A DNA stretch of 64,000 bases from Axinella damicornis (lineage: Eukaryota; Porifera; Demospongiae; Axinellida; Axinellidae): the NCBI GenBank assembly GCA_963931865.1, contig OZ007507.1:3874077-3938076 (forward strand), in the 5' to 3' direction. The translations under genes were made by a program, and so were the position numbers. Below the pieces are notes generated by a model that searched no databases, was not told where the DNA came from, and worked only from the letters and a program-made list of their open reading frames with translations. Below, piece by piece: positions 34,021 through 42,976 of the stretch. Position 1 is the first letter of the stretch, and the number at the start of each line of letters is the position of its first letter.

Positions 34021-37000
34021 TTGTGGTCTGGGAACAAGGCTAGCCTCAGTTTGGTGGTGGCCAATACAACCGCCTCTCTGCTACCACTTGTTATGTCAGG
34101 CCATTCTAACTCAGCTGCAGTGGACCAGCCAGCTAGGCAGGCTCACAGGTAGTCTCAGCCCCAGACCCAGACCAACCCATCTGCGCTGGGGTTGGTTTGG
34201 GTCTGGGGCCGAGGCTAGCTCACAAGGTGGTCTGTGATTTCGCTATGTCTCACCTCATATCATCCCGTGATCTGTCTGACCAATCAATTGGTTGGAGTGC
34301 TACTGTCACATGATACCTGACCCTCCCACGTATATCTGTCACGAGACTAAGTGCGTATGTGTACCAGGAGTAGGTCACTCCAATAAGTATCACAGTCACA
34401 GCTGCGACCATGCATCTTGACCCTGTATACCAAGGAAGGGGTGGAGTCGCTACGCATTCTTCCATATATTATCGCAAAGTCAACAATCAATGGCTGAAAT
34501 CAGCACGGTCAACGGCCAAACAAAGCAAAAGAGTGGTCTAAGATTTGACCTACGGTCGCAGCTGTGGCTACAGACAGAGTCTATGGGTCCGACCTGGCTG
34601 TGTACCTAGATAAAACTCACACAACAGTCTGTGCACTTCTTGTCTTGTTCCAGGAGAATGTTCTCTTGAAGCGTCAGATTGATGCATCCCAGACGGAGCA
34701 GGGTGCCCAAGCAGAGGCTGAAGGTAATGAAGATCTCTCACAGGCCTCCAGTCTGTCAATAAGTGCAGTATTGAGTGTATGAGGACTGGAAGACCTGGAA
34801 TGAGATATGAAGGCCAGGGAATGTGTCTTTGTGACTCAGTTACCTCACAAGAAATAGCTCCCTCCCCTTCCTTGCTCTTCCTCCCACCCCCTTCCTCCCT
34901 CCCTCTATCTCCCTCCCCTCCTCCCTCCCCTCCTCCCTCCCCTCCTCCCTCTCTTCCTTCCTTTCTTCCTCCCACCTTCCTCCTTCCCTCCCTCCTTATC
35001 CCTTCCTGCCATATTGCAGTCTTCATCAAAGCATTATAGACTTGAAGACTGCAGCATGGTTGTAGCATCTCAATCACTGTACGCGCCGTTATTCCCTCCC
35101 AGCTCGATCAAAGGCAACCGATGAGAAGTTTGTGAAGCTACGTGAGGTGTACCAGAAACTTCGTGCGGAGCACATCGTACTGCTGAGGACCAATGGAGAA
35201 TCACAGAAAAAGTTACAAACAATTGAGACGTCGGCAAAAGAAGCAGAAGAGGAGAGGATGGTAGGTTACAAGCTGTCTGTCTATCTGTCTGTCTTCTTTA
35301 TTTACAGTCTACTTCTGTAAACAGACACTGGAGGGGAAGGTGAACTCACTGAGTCTTGAGCTGGAAGAGGTCAAACTGTACATGGTAGGTGCAGCTTGAG
35401 TGAAGAGATGGTGCCCTGGACACAGATTTCCTACCTGGTGTACTATTTGGCATTGGTTTGTGGTTGCATCTTTACCCTCCCACCCTCCCTCCCTCTTCCA
35501 TCCCTCCCTCCCTCCCCTCCCTCCCCTCCCTCCCCTCCCTCCCCTCCCTCCCCTCCCTCCCTCCCTCCCTCCCTCCCTCCCTCCCTCCCTCCCTCCCTCC
35601 CTCCCTCCCTCCCTCCCTCCCTCCCTCCCTCCCTCCCTCCCTCCCTCCCTCTCTCCCTCCCTCCCCTCCCTCCTCCCCTCCTTCCATCCCTCCCTCCCTC
35701 CTTCCACCCCTCTCTCCCTTCCTGCTTCCCTCCCCTCCTCCTCCCTGCCTCCCTCCTCTTCCTCTCCCTTCCCCCCGCCAACTCTTACAGAATGATGAGG
35801 CTGCCAGTGTGGTTGTACTGAGAGAAGAGCTGAGAAGGAAAGAAGCAGTAAGTCACTTCTTTTCACTACACCTCACACATCGCATGTTCTTCTTTACTTT
35901 AATGGAACCTCCGCACACCCACCCACCTATACCTGCACACACAGCATTCGATCCAGTTGGAACAAGTTCAGAAATCACTCTCAGAGCAACTCCAGGCCAA
36001 GGAAGAATCTGCTCCCCATACACTCATTGGTAAGTCTCCACGACAAATTTCTGTGCACCAGCTACACGATACCATGTGACTTGTCATGTGACTCGGACTG
36101 TCATGTCATGTGACTTGAATACCATGTGACTTGGTCTTATTTGCCATGTGACTGTCGCGTAGTCATATGACTTGATTCGTGTGTCATGTGACACTTCTGT
36201 AGTGCAAGCAGTGGAAGAGGCCGAGTCTCTGATCAGACGGGTATTAGAGGAGCTCTCTAGCCCAGCCATTTCCGGCACATCTTGCACTCCAGGTGAGGCA
36301 GAGCTACTGGCAGCTGGGGAAGGAGTTCTTGTAGAAGACCGTTTACTTTCCCTCTTCCATGCTATCTCCCATAGCCTTCCTTCTAGAACGGACCAAAAGC
36401 ACGTTGGACATCATTGATGCTGCCACTGCAAACTTCTCTCTCTACAACAATGACTCCTCTGGTATGTACTTGACGTAATGGTTTCCGCCATGACAGTGCA
36501 TTACAAATCTTCCCCCCTCCCTTCTTCATGCATACATTCATACAAACACACACACACGTACCCACCCTCCCAGCCATCGGCAAGGCTCTCTCCTCCCTCT
36601 CTTCCCTATCCCATGCCGTCAGTGAAGTCATGCTTCAGGGAGTGGCCACCTCTCACATGGCCCCAGAGGAGGATGGGCAAAGTAAATGATTGCACCATGC
36701 ATACCTGATCCTCCCACTACCCTCCCTTTCTCTCCCTCCTTCCCTTCTTTCTTTCCTCCCTCCATCCATCCCTCCATCAATCCACCCTCCCTCTTCCCTC
36801 CGATAGAGCTGATCGGATCGTCCCGGTCAGTTGGTGAGAGCACACTCCAATTCATGACCATCCTAAAGCAAGAAAAGCCGGGGTCTGGGACAATTGCCTC
36901 TGGGGCCAGTGACCTCCAGAAGGTTATTCGGACTCTGGGAAGATTAGCAGAGGTCAGCTGAAGAGATAGTGCTGTCTACCATACCGTGTAACGTATGACT

Positions 37001-39537
37001 AGGCATGTGATCTAACACTGCCTTTCAACAGTGCTTTGTACATGATCTATGCTTTGGAGGGAGAGAGAATGAAGCCTGTAGAAATATCTGAGATCAAGAC
37101 CCAGGACCTTCAGAAAGCTTTTTTTCGGACTTCATTCGCTCTCTCTCCAAAGTTTACATCAAGTTCACTCCTGCCTACACAGGACCTCCAAACAACGCTT
37201 TTTAATGTTGCATACTCCTCTGTTATTCAGGAGATGGTTCCTGAGCCAACAGAAGAGAAGGACAATCCTCTTGGTGACGTCGTTGAGGAGGAAATGGCAG
37301 CAACGTCCCAGGCCGTGGAAGCGGCTGCGCTGCGTATCCAGGAGATGCTACAGAAGTCCCGTAAGGATGACAAGGGTGTGAAGCTGGAGGTCAACGAGCG
37401 GATCTTGGACTCCTGCACGGGACTGATGAATGCAATCAAAGTGCTCATCCTGCGTGCTAAGGAGCTGCAGACCGAGATCGTGTCCGAGGGAATGGTAAGA
37501 TCATGTCTGAGGGAATAGTAAGATCATGTCCGAGGGAATGGTAAGATCATGTCCGAGGGAATGGTAAGATCATGTCCGAGGGAATGGTAAGATCATGTCC
37601 GAGGGAATGGTAAGATCATGTCCGAGGGAATGGTAAGATCATGTCCGAGGGAAAGGTAAGATCATGTCCGAGGGAATAGTAAGGTAATGCCTGGAGAATG
37701 ACAAGATAATGTCTGAAGGAATGGTAAGATCATGTCCGATGGAGTTGTAAGATCATGATTGAATTACAGTGAGTTTAGGTCATAGTTGAAGTCAACACTT
37801 CATACCACAGTCCCTCCAGGAGGGAGTGCGGTGATAGTTGATGTAGAGAGATTGTGGTGAGGCAGAGAGATGGTGAAGACAGGGATGATAGATGTGCGGA
37901 CTCTATATATCCTCATCCGTTCAGGGAGGTGTGACGGATGCCAACGAGTTCTACAAGAAGAACTCACGGTGGTCTGAGGGTCTTATCTCTGCAGCCAAGC
38001 AGGTTGGCTGGGGCGCCTCCATCCTTGTGTAAGTTGCATTCTGTGTGGTACGTTGTAACTCACCCCCCCCCCCCCCCCCCCCCCTCTTGTTTTATGCTTT
38101 CACAAGTACACCAAATCTTCTTGTGCATGAAATGGTTTGCTCCCCTCTCCCTCCTCTTCTTCGAACTCTTCTTCCTCCTCATCCCTCTCTGCTCCTCTTT
38201 CTTCCCCTCTCCTTCCTTCCTTCCCCTCTCCCTCAACCCTTTCCCCAATCACCTCCCCCTCCCCCTCTCCCTCTCTGCCTCCCCTCCTCCCTTCCCCCTC
38301 AACCCTTTCCCCAATCACCTCCCCCTCTCCCTCACCCCTCTCCCTCTCTGCCTCCCCTCCTCTCTGCTTTCCTCTTCCTAAGTGATGCAGCGGACAAGGT
38401 AGTGCAGGGATCTGGGAAGTTTGAAGAGCTGGTAGTGTCTTCCCACGACATCGCTGCCAGCACAGCACAGCTGGTGGCGGCCTCTAGGGTGAAGGCTCGA
38501 CCCAAGAGCGAGAAGCTGAAGGGATTGAAGGCCTCATCTAGAGCAGGTGGGTGGGGCCTGTAACCATGATGTTGTTGACATGGCATTACTTGTATCCTAT
38601 ACTACTCTTGATGACATCACTCCTTAGTAACATCTGTGGAGAGTTAAAAATGGCATCCAGCACTAAGCTGTCACTTCAAAGTGAATTGCGATCCCAAAAT
38701 GATAACGATCTGAAGCAAGAGTCATTTTGTACTCCGTAAATTGTCTATCACTGCTTGCTTAGGATGGTAGAGTTTGAACTGCAGTAAATTTTGATGTAAG
38801 ACAAACTGAATTTGAATGTAATGGTTCTTCTTTTCTTGTCCAGTTTCGGAGGCAACTGGGAATGTGGTGGCATCTGCACAGTCAGGTTCTGAGCTGCAGA
38901 AGAACAGTGGTGAGTATATAGCAATGAGGGGCAGATGATTGCTAAGTAAATACCCATAACTAATGATAGACTGATTGGTCTGACAGTTATCATTTGCGGT
39001 TCAGAGGGTGTTTTTAATGGTGAACATGGTTCACTAGATTCCTCCCTCCTCCCCTTCCCACCCTTCTGTCCCCTCTCCTCCCCTCCCTCCTTTCCTTCCA
39101 TCCCTTCCTCCTACCCTCCCTCCCTTCCTTTCGTCCCTTCCTCCTCCCTCCCTGCATCCCTTCCTTCTCGCATACATCCTTCCTCCTCCCCTCCCCCCTT
39201 CCCTCCCTCCTCCCCTTCCTCTCCCCCTCCCTCCTTCCCTCCCCCCCTCCCCTCCCTTCCTCACTCTACAGAGTCAAAGATGGACTACTCAAAGCTCTCT
39301 CTGACACAGGCCAAGCGGTTGGAGATGGAGTCGCAAGTACACGCCCTCGAACTGGAGAAGGAACTAGAGATGGAGAGAACTAGGCTTGCTGAACTGAGGA
39401 AGATCCACTACCACCTTGCCGGTGCCAGCGAGGGATGGGAGGTAAACACATCCATCCGTCTGTCTGTCTGTCCATTTCCTTCTTGCATGGTATATGTGTC
39501 AGCACCTAGGTAATTTCCCACCCTCATATTGACACAT

Positions 39538-39592
<55 letters not shown>

Positions 39593-39610
39593 ACTTCACA
39601 GGAGAGCTAA
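27218..39610 (+). CDS. HIP1: Huntingtin-interacting protein 1 family (HIP1/HIP1R/Sla2) endocytic clathrin-actin adaptor
   Basis: 28 exons, every junction in phase, 955 aa. Exons: 27218-27289, 27400-27463, 28517-28659, 28851-28907, 29428-29508, 29576-29646, 29965-30026, 30240-30322, 30406-30460, 30767-30824, 31699-31774, 32219-32463, 33309-33483, 34654-34723, 35103-35260, 35325-35384, 35791-35847, 35945-36029, 36203-36292, 36387-36461, 36574-36681, 36807-36952, 37231-37494, 37925-38028, 38383-38546, 38844-38909, 39272-39441, 39602-39610. Residues ~20-270 are the ANTH phosphoinositide-binding domain ([33 protein letters not shown]). Residues ~355-560 are coiled coil, the dimer/clathrin-light-chain region. 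Residues ~700-895 are the THATCH (I/LWEQ) actin-binding domain ([54 protein letters not shown]), then a helical tail ([14 protein letters not shown]). Slightly shorter than human HIP1 (about 1,040 aa). It is expected to link PIP2, clathrin and F-actin at endocytic pits. HIP1 versus HIP1R cannot be decided; an invertebrate usually has one gene. Confidence 0.95.
27510..27868. mobile_element. 359-bp inverted-repeat element in HIP1 intron 2
   Basis: The left arm begins tagtcttgtgggccaggtgt and the right arm ends with its imperfect inverse, finishing caagacta. About 50 bp per side are complementary, including ggtgactattgccaac / gttggcaatagtcacc. Flanks cacaggttc and cacagaagc share five leading bases. 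The ends resemble the TAGTCTCG family. Confidence 0.75.
28408..28478. mobile_element. hairpin just upstream of HIP1 exon 3
   Basis: gatgacatcatttt and cattgcggtggc face gccaccgcaacg and atgatgtcat across a 16-bp loop. It ends about 40 bp before the acceptor of exon 3. Non-coding. Confidence 0.65.
29399..29425 (+). repeat. poly(C) tract abutting the HIP1 exon 5 acceptor
   Basis: A run of about 27 C residues is directly followed by AG and exon 5 (29428), so the homopolymer serves as the polypyrimidine tract. Similar C runs occur in the same gene at 30326-30346, 31951-31984 and 38064-38084. Confidence 0.95.
31386..31427. mobile_element. 42-bp perfect hairpin with 7-bp TSD
   Basis: caagagcgcataagtaggt and acctacttatgcgctcttg are perfect inverse copies around a 4-bp loop (ggtg), flanked by direct repeats caatcaa (31379-31385, 31428-31434). 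It is probably a minimal MITE relic. Located in HIP1 intron 10. Confidence 0.8.
32003..32250 (+). repeat. ~34-bp minisatellite that includes the HIP1 exon 12 splice acceptor
   Basis: Units of the type gttccctaggacctcccc + tagcttcctcctccct repeat five to six times across the end of intron 11. The last unit runs over the real acceptor (ttccctag, ending 32218) into the first ~30 nt of exon 12, which encode [10 protein letters not shown]. Several upstream units keep an AG at the same place. See findings. Confidence 0.85.
32470..33300 (+). repeat. CACACACTCCTCCCTCC minisatellite in HIP1 intron 12
   Basis: About 800 bp of ~20-bp units mixing a CA run with a ctccctccc block. It is open in several frames on both strands purely because of composition. 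The exon 13 acceptor (ccctgcag, ending 33308) follows directly. Confidence 0.93.
33618..33673. mobile_element. 56-bp TAGCCTCG hairpin element, 10-bp TSD
   Basis: tagcctcgtacccaggcccc pairs with its inverse ending ggcta. The flank atagcgtaac is duplicated exactly (33608-33617, 33674-33683). This copy has GTACCC where others have GTTCCC, and the opposite arm has the matching change. HIP1 intron 13. Confidence 0.9.
33883..34042. mobile_element. hairpin element whose loop is a (TG)n microsatellite
   Basis: cattcccagacccgaacg and cgtttgtggtctgggaacaaggcta are inverted halves of a family hairpin. Between them is ~120 bp of tg/cg dinucleotide repeat. The left terminal TAGCCTT portion is eroded. Confidence 0.65.
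34150..34217. mobile_element. 68-bp TAGTCTC hairpin element
   Basis: tagtctcagccccagaccca faces tgggtctggggccgaggcta around a tip rich in cc and gg. Flanks gctcacagg and gctcacaag are a 9-bp duplication with one mismatch. Confidence 0.8.
35474..35780 (+). repeat. (CCCT)n-type tract before HIP1 exon 17
   Basis: About 300 bp of ccctccctcccctccctccc repeats ends roughly 10 bp before the acceptor of exon 17 (35791). Similar pyrimidine tracts precede exon 15 (34860-35000), exon 22 (36715-36800), exon 25 (38140-38380) and exon 27 (39040-39265). Confidence 0.95.
36060..36200. repeat. degenerate CATGTGACTTG repeat in HIP1 intron 18
   Basis: The word catgtgact recurs about eight times in 140 bp with variable spacers, ending just before the acceptor of exon 19 (36203). 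Catgtgac contains a CACATG E-box-like core, but the intronic position argues for a simple repeat. Confidence 0.75.
37482..37760 (+). repeat. 23-bp minisatellite containing the HIP1 exon 23 splice donor
   Basis: Units of gtccgagggaatggtaagat + cat repeat every 23 bp at 37482, 37505, 37528, 37551, 37574, 37597, 37620, 37643 and 37666, then degenerate. The first unit is the real junction: its first half codes for the last residues of exon 23 (SEGM) and gtaaga is the donor at 37495. Later units are intronic copies. Confidence 0.93.
39539..39590 (+). repeat. (CA)n before the HIP1 terminal exon
   Basis: About 50 bp of pure CA repeat, then ccacttcacag and the 9-bp last coding exon (Glu-Ser-stop). 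Confidence 0.9.
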
Positions 39611-40346
39611 CTACCCACTCTTAAGTCTGTCATGGACAAACGTTCAACAACTTCTGAGCACACATTGTCAAACTGTTTTGTAATGTTTGTGGGTGTGGTA
39701 CTTTAGGATATACACTGTTTATATAGAGTACGCTTGTGTAAAAAATGGTTTGAGGGGCTACTCGTCATTTTCTGTTGTGTTAAAATGCCCTATTGCTCTT
39801 GAAACGGTTCTAGACTAGCACCGTCATTCCCAGGCCATTCCCATCCCCAGTATTTGGTTTAGGCCCACGATGGACTAGCTTGGCCTACAGTGGGTTTGCT
39901 AGGCTCATGGCAGGCTTACCAAGTCTATGACAGACTAGGTTCCCATGGTGGGTTAGCTAGACCCATGGCATGGTACGCTTGCTAGTTTCATGGCAGGCAG
40001 CTAGGTCCCCATGGCGGGTTGGCTAGGCCCGTGGTGAGCTTTCTATAGATTCATGGCAGGCTGCTATATAGGTCCATGGCAGGTTAGATATAAGCCCATG
40101 GTGGGCTTGTTAGGTCCACGGTATGTTAACAAGGTCCATGGCAGGCTGCTGCATGGGTTAGCTAGGTCCACACGGGCTAGCTAGACAAGCTAGTCCAAAA
40201 CACAGCTAGGTCACATGTCTTGTGCCCACGTGAAATAACAGTAGTAAATTGACTATGCTATAGGTTGGCCACACAAGTCATATAATGCATGTACTCACTT
40301 TACTGGGAACACAAACTGTACACATGTACACAAGTTATAATACCAT
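39611..40346. repeat. intergenic spacer with a degenerate catggcaggct minisatellite
   Basis: Between two convergent genes. From about 39860 to 40190, a ~30-bp unit around ggcccatggtgggctagcta recurs some ten times with many substitutions. No coding sequence or clear poly(A) signal for either gene was found here. Confidence 0.7.
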
Positions 40347-42407
40347 TTACTTCAACGTAATGAAAGCAACCTTCACATACGACCCTTTTGTTCCCATGGC
40401 AACAGGGTCAAAGCGCAGCCCAAATACATTTCCCTTGTAGTTGGGATTCTTGGATAGGTCAACTTCAATCAAGTGGAATTTCCCGTCAGCAATGATTGGG
40501 AAATGCACAGAATTCATCTCCTCAAAGTTCTGCCCGAGGCCGCCTGTGTTCCAGAACACCTGGGCATCAGTGGATGCCTGTTCCACCCCAAAGGATGCGT
40601 TGATGTGGAGTGTAGGGTGTTTATCTGCCATCCACAAACAATTGGGTCCAACGAGTTGTGGATCGTTCTGCTCCATTGCCACGTTCCAGTACCCATTGGG
40701 GGTCCCAGCATCAGCAGCGTTCAGGTACACCCAGTGCTGCCTGTCACTGGCAAACTGAGAGTCCAAGCAGTTCTCGATCTCTTGCTGGCGTAGGTAGGCA
40801 TACGAGCGAATGGTGTCAATGTTACCCAAAACCAGGCCAAAACGGTAGCGATATTTGATATCCCAGTCCAGGATCTCAATGTGATACGGACTTAGATAGC
40901 CTGTGGGATCATCGAGAGGTCCAAAATTACCAGGGGTTCCAAAAAATCCTCCATTGATTTGGACTGTCCCTGGCTGGAACACCCCAAGGCCCCACCCATC
41001 TTTGTTGACCAAAGCTGCCCAGTGTTCAGAGGCCAGTATAGCTGTGTGAGTAGTGAGTGGGAAGTGTGTGAGGGGACCATTTGTGAACGGTTCTGTTCCA
41101 TTGTAGGCCACAAGTTGGTACAGGGACCCCACTGTGTATATGGCTGGTAGCTCCTGCCCAAAGCCCCCATAGGGTGTGTGGTCCGAGCGTGAGTTTGTGA
41201 GCAGGGTTTCCACGACAGCTGCAGAGCCATTCAGGTAAATCCACTTCTCAAAGACGCAGTCACATGCCACATTGTCACAGGCCCATTGAAGCGGGCGGGA
41301 CTGAATGTAGATCATGTTTGCAGTGTCATTTTTCTCAACCTGAGTATTGTATGTGGAAATTTATAGTGTATAAGAATAAATGTATATAGTTTAGGCTAGA
41401 ACCAAAAATCAGTGAGACTCCATATAAAATAGTATACGACAGTTGAGGCTGCATCCAAATACATGCAGTGAGTCTCACAGCTAAACACATGTCTGATATG
41501 TGTGGTTCAACGAGTGGCCAATTAGACTAGAGGCTAGTTTCATAGCCTACCTGCAGTACAGTGCCAGAATGGCCATCTATGTCGCCTGCTCCAATGGGAT
41601 TCCAGGGCCAGTTGCCGTGGCGCCAGGTGGTGTTGCACTGCTGGCTGCCGGGGGAGGGTTTGTACTGCTGTGGGCCAGAGTAGTAGGACAGCTGCACCTC
41701 CCTCCCCATGTCGTGGGTATTGATCACACTAGCGTTCTGATTGGAGGCTGTGTAGTGTGTGTATACATAGATAGAGACTAGCCTCGTTCCCAGGCCAACC
41801 CCGTTTTCTGTTCTTCGGTTTGCATTGACAATACGTACGTGTATTATTGTCAACGCAACCAATAAAAAAAGAAACGGGGTAGGCTTGGGAATGAGGCTAG
41901 ATAGAGACGTGTATCATCCATGAAACAAGGGTGTGGTGGTGCACTATATAGCTAATGGAGTCACTAGTACTCAGGTTCAGTCATGGGTTCAAAAGCCCTT
42001 GATTTTCCTGTTGAAGGGTATAGTCTCGTTCCCAGACCCAAACAACCCCAGCGAAGATCGCTTGCAGTATCTTCGCTGGGGTTGTTTGGGTCTGGGAACG
42101 AGACTAGTTGAAGGGTGGTGCACCATAAAAGGAGGTATTTGCTCTTTGCCCTTCCAGGTTTGAGCAATGCTATTTGCGGTAACTCAATGATCGAGTTCAG
42201 TCATCACCATCCCCCATGCATCAAGGATCTGCATAAACACCTCCTGCACTGCAGATGCAGCATTCCATGGGTTACAACTGAACTGAACTGATGCCTTGCT
42301 TAGGACTACTAGAGTGATTGCCGCCTTGATTGGGGCTAGTACCGAGGATACCTACTGTGTGTGTGTGTTAGTCTCGGAACCAAAACCTTCAAGGGTCTGG
42401 TTCCGAG

Positions 42408-42446
<39 letters not shown>

Positions 42447-42533
42447 TCTGGTTCCAGACTCTGTGTGTGTGTGTGTGTGTAGTCTGGTTCCAGACTGTGT
42501 GTGTGTGTGTGTGTGTGTGTAGTCTGGTTCCAG

Positions 42534-42580
<47 letters not shown>

Positions 42581-42903
42581 TCTGGTTCCAGACTGTATGT
42601 GTGTGTGTGTGTAGTCTGGTTACAGACCCTTCCACATGGAAACAAACCGTCTGTGGAAGGGTTTGGTGCATGTGTGGAGGGGATGGGAGGAACATTACCT
42701 CACTATCCTTCCCCAAGGACCTCACCAGAGAAGTATGTGATGGAGCCCCCTCTTTCCATGTCAACCCCCACTCTCACAACACCGTTGTCTACCACCATCA
42801 GGTCAGCAGTGGGCGCAATGCTGCTCTCTCCCCTCTCCCATTGGATAAGTGCAACTGCAGTTATAGGCAGCAAGAGACTCACTAGAAAGCTGAGCCATGC
42901 CAT
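40347..42903 (-). CDS. secreted protein of unknown function, bacterial-looking family
   Basis: Three exons on the minus strand: 42903-42726, 41747-41551 and 41339-40347. Junction phases are 1 and 0, giving 455 aa. Residues 1-~20 are a signal peptide (MAWLSFLVSLLLPITAVAL). There is no second membrane segment, so secretion is expected. The body is rich in Trp, Asn and Gly with motifs DNGVVRVGVDMERGG, INTHDMGREVQLSYYSGP, NWPWNPIGAGD and GFGQELPAIYT, several N-glycosylation sequons and a Cys cluster (CDNVACDC). From memory, uncharacterised bacterial secreted proteins share this motif series; that resemblance is unverified and no function is assigned. It is divergent from the ZNHIT3-like gene, with 73 bp between start codons. 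Two hairpin elements sit in its introns. Confidence 0.85.
41779..41899. mobile_element. 121-bp TAGCCTCG hairpin element with perfect 9-bp TSD
   Basis: Ends tagcctcgttcccaggcc and ggcttgggaatgaggcta. The flank gatagagac is duplicated exactly (41770-41778, 41900-41908). The interior (gttcttcggttt, attattgtcaacg) matches the copy at 44328-44448, so these two form a subfamily. It lies just upstream of exon 2 of the secreted-protein gene. Confidence 0.9.
42021..42106. mobile_element. 86-bp TAGTCTCG hairpin element
   Basis: tagtctcgttcccagaccca pairs with its inverse to the end, with a long perfect stem (caaacaaccccagcgaagat). The flank gttgaagggt is duplicated exactly (42010-42019, 42107-42116). 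Confidence 0.9.
42360..42640. repeat. compound repeat: (TG)n blocks alternating with a 16-bp palindrome
   Basis: The palindrome agtctggttccagact occurs four times, near 42444, 42482, 42520 and 42578, plus a variant (agtctggttacagacc) near 42613. The copies are separated by pure TG runs of 12-38 bp. The block begins with a related longer hairpin (tagtctcggaaccaaaacc / ggtctggttccgagact). Confidence 0.92.
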
Positions 42904-42976
42904 GATAAATCGAAAGTGGGAGGGGCTCGTTTTCTAAAATTAGAATTTTGTCGTTCATTTAGAGCTAATAAGGCAG
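42904..42976. promoter_or_regulatory. 73-bp shared promoter between two divergent genes
   Basis: The start codons of the secreted-protein gene (minus) and the ZNHIT3-like gene (plus) are 73 bp apart, so promoter and both 5' leaders must overlap. The interval holds gtgggaggggc (GC-box-like) and an AT-rich half, with no TATA box facing either gene. Confidence 0.55.

Noticed and set aside
35396..35866. Pro-Ser-Leu and Gly-Arg-Glu frames of 110-190 codons
   Set aside because: They are translations of the CCCT repeat before HIP1 exon 17; only the short flanking exons are coding.
36060..36200. A cluster of CATGTGAC words as an E-box enhancer
   Set aside because: The regular decay, intronic position and neighbouring simple repeats make a degenerate minisatellite more likely.
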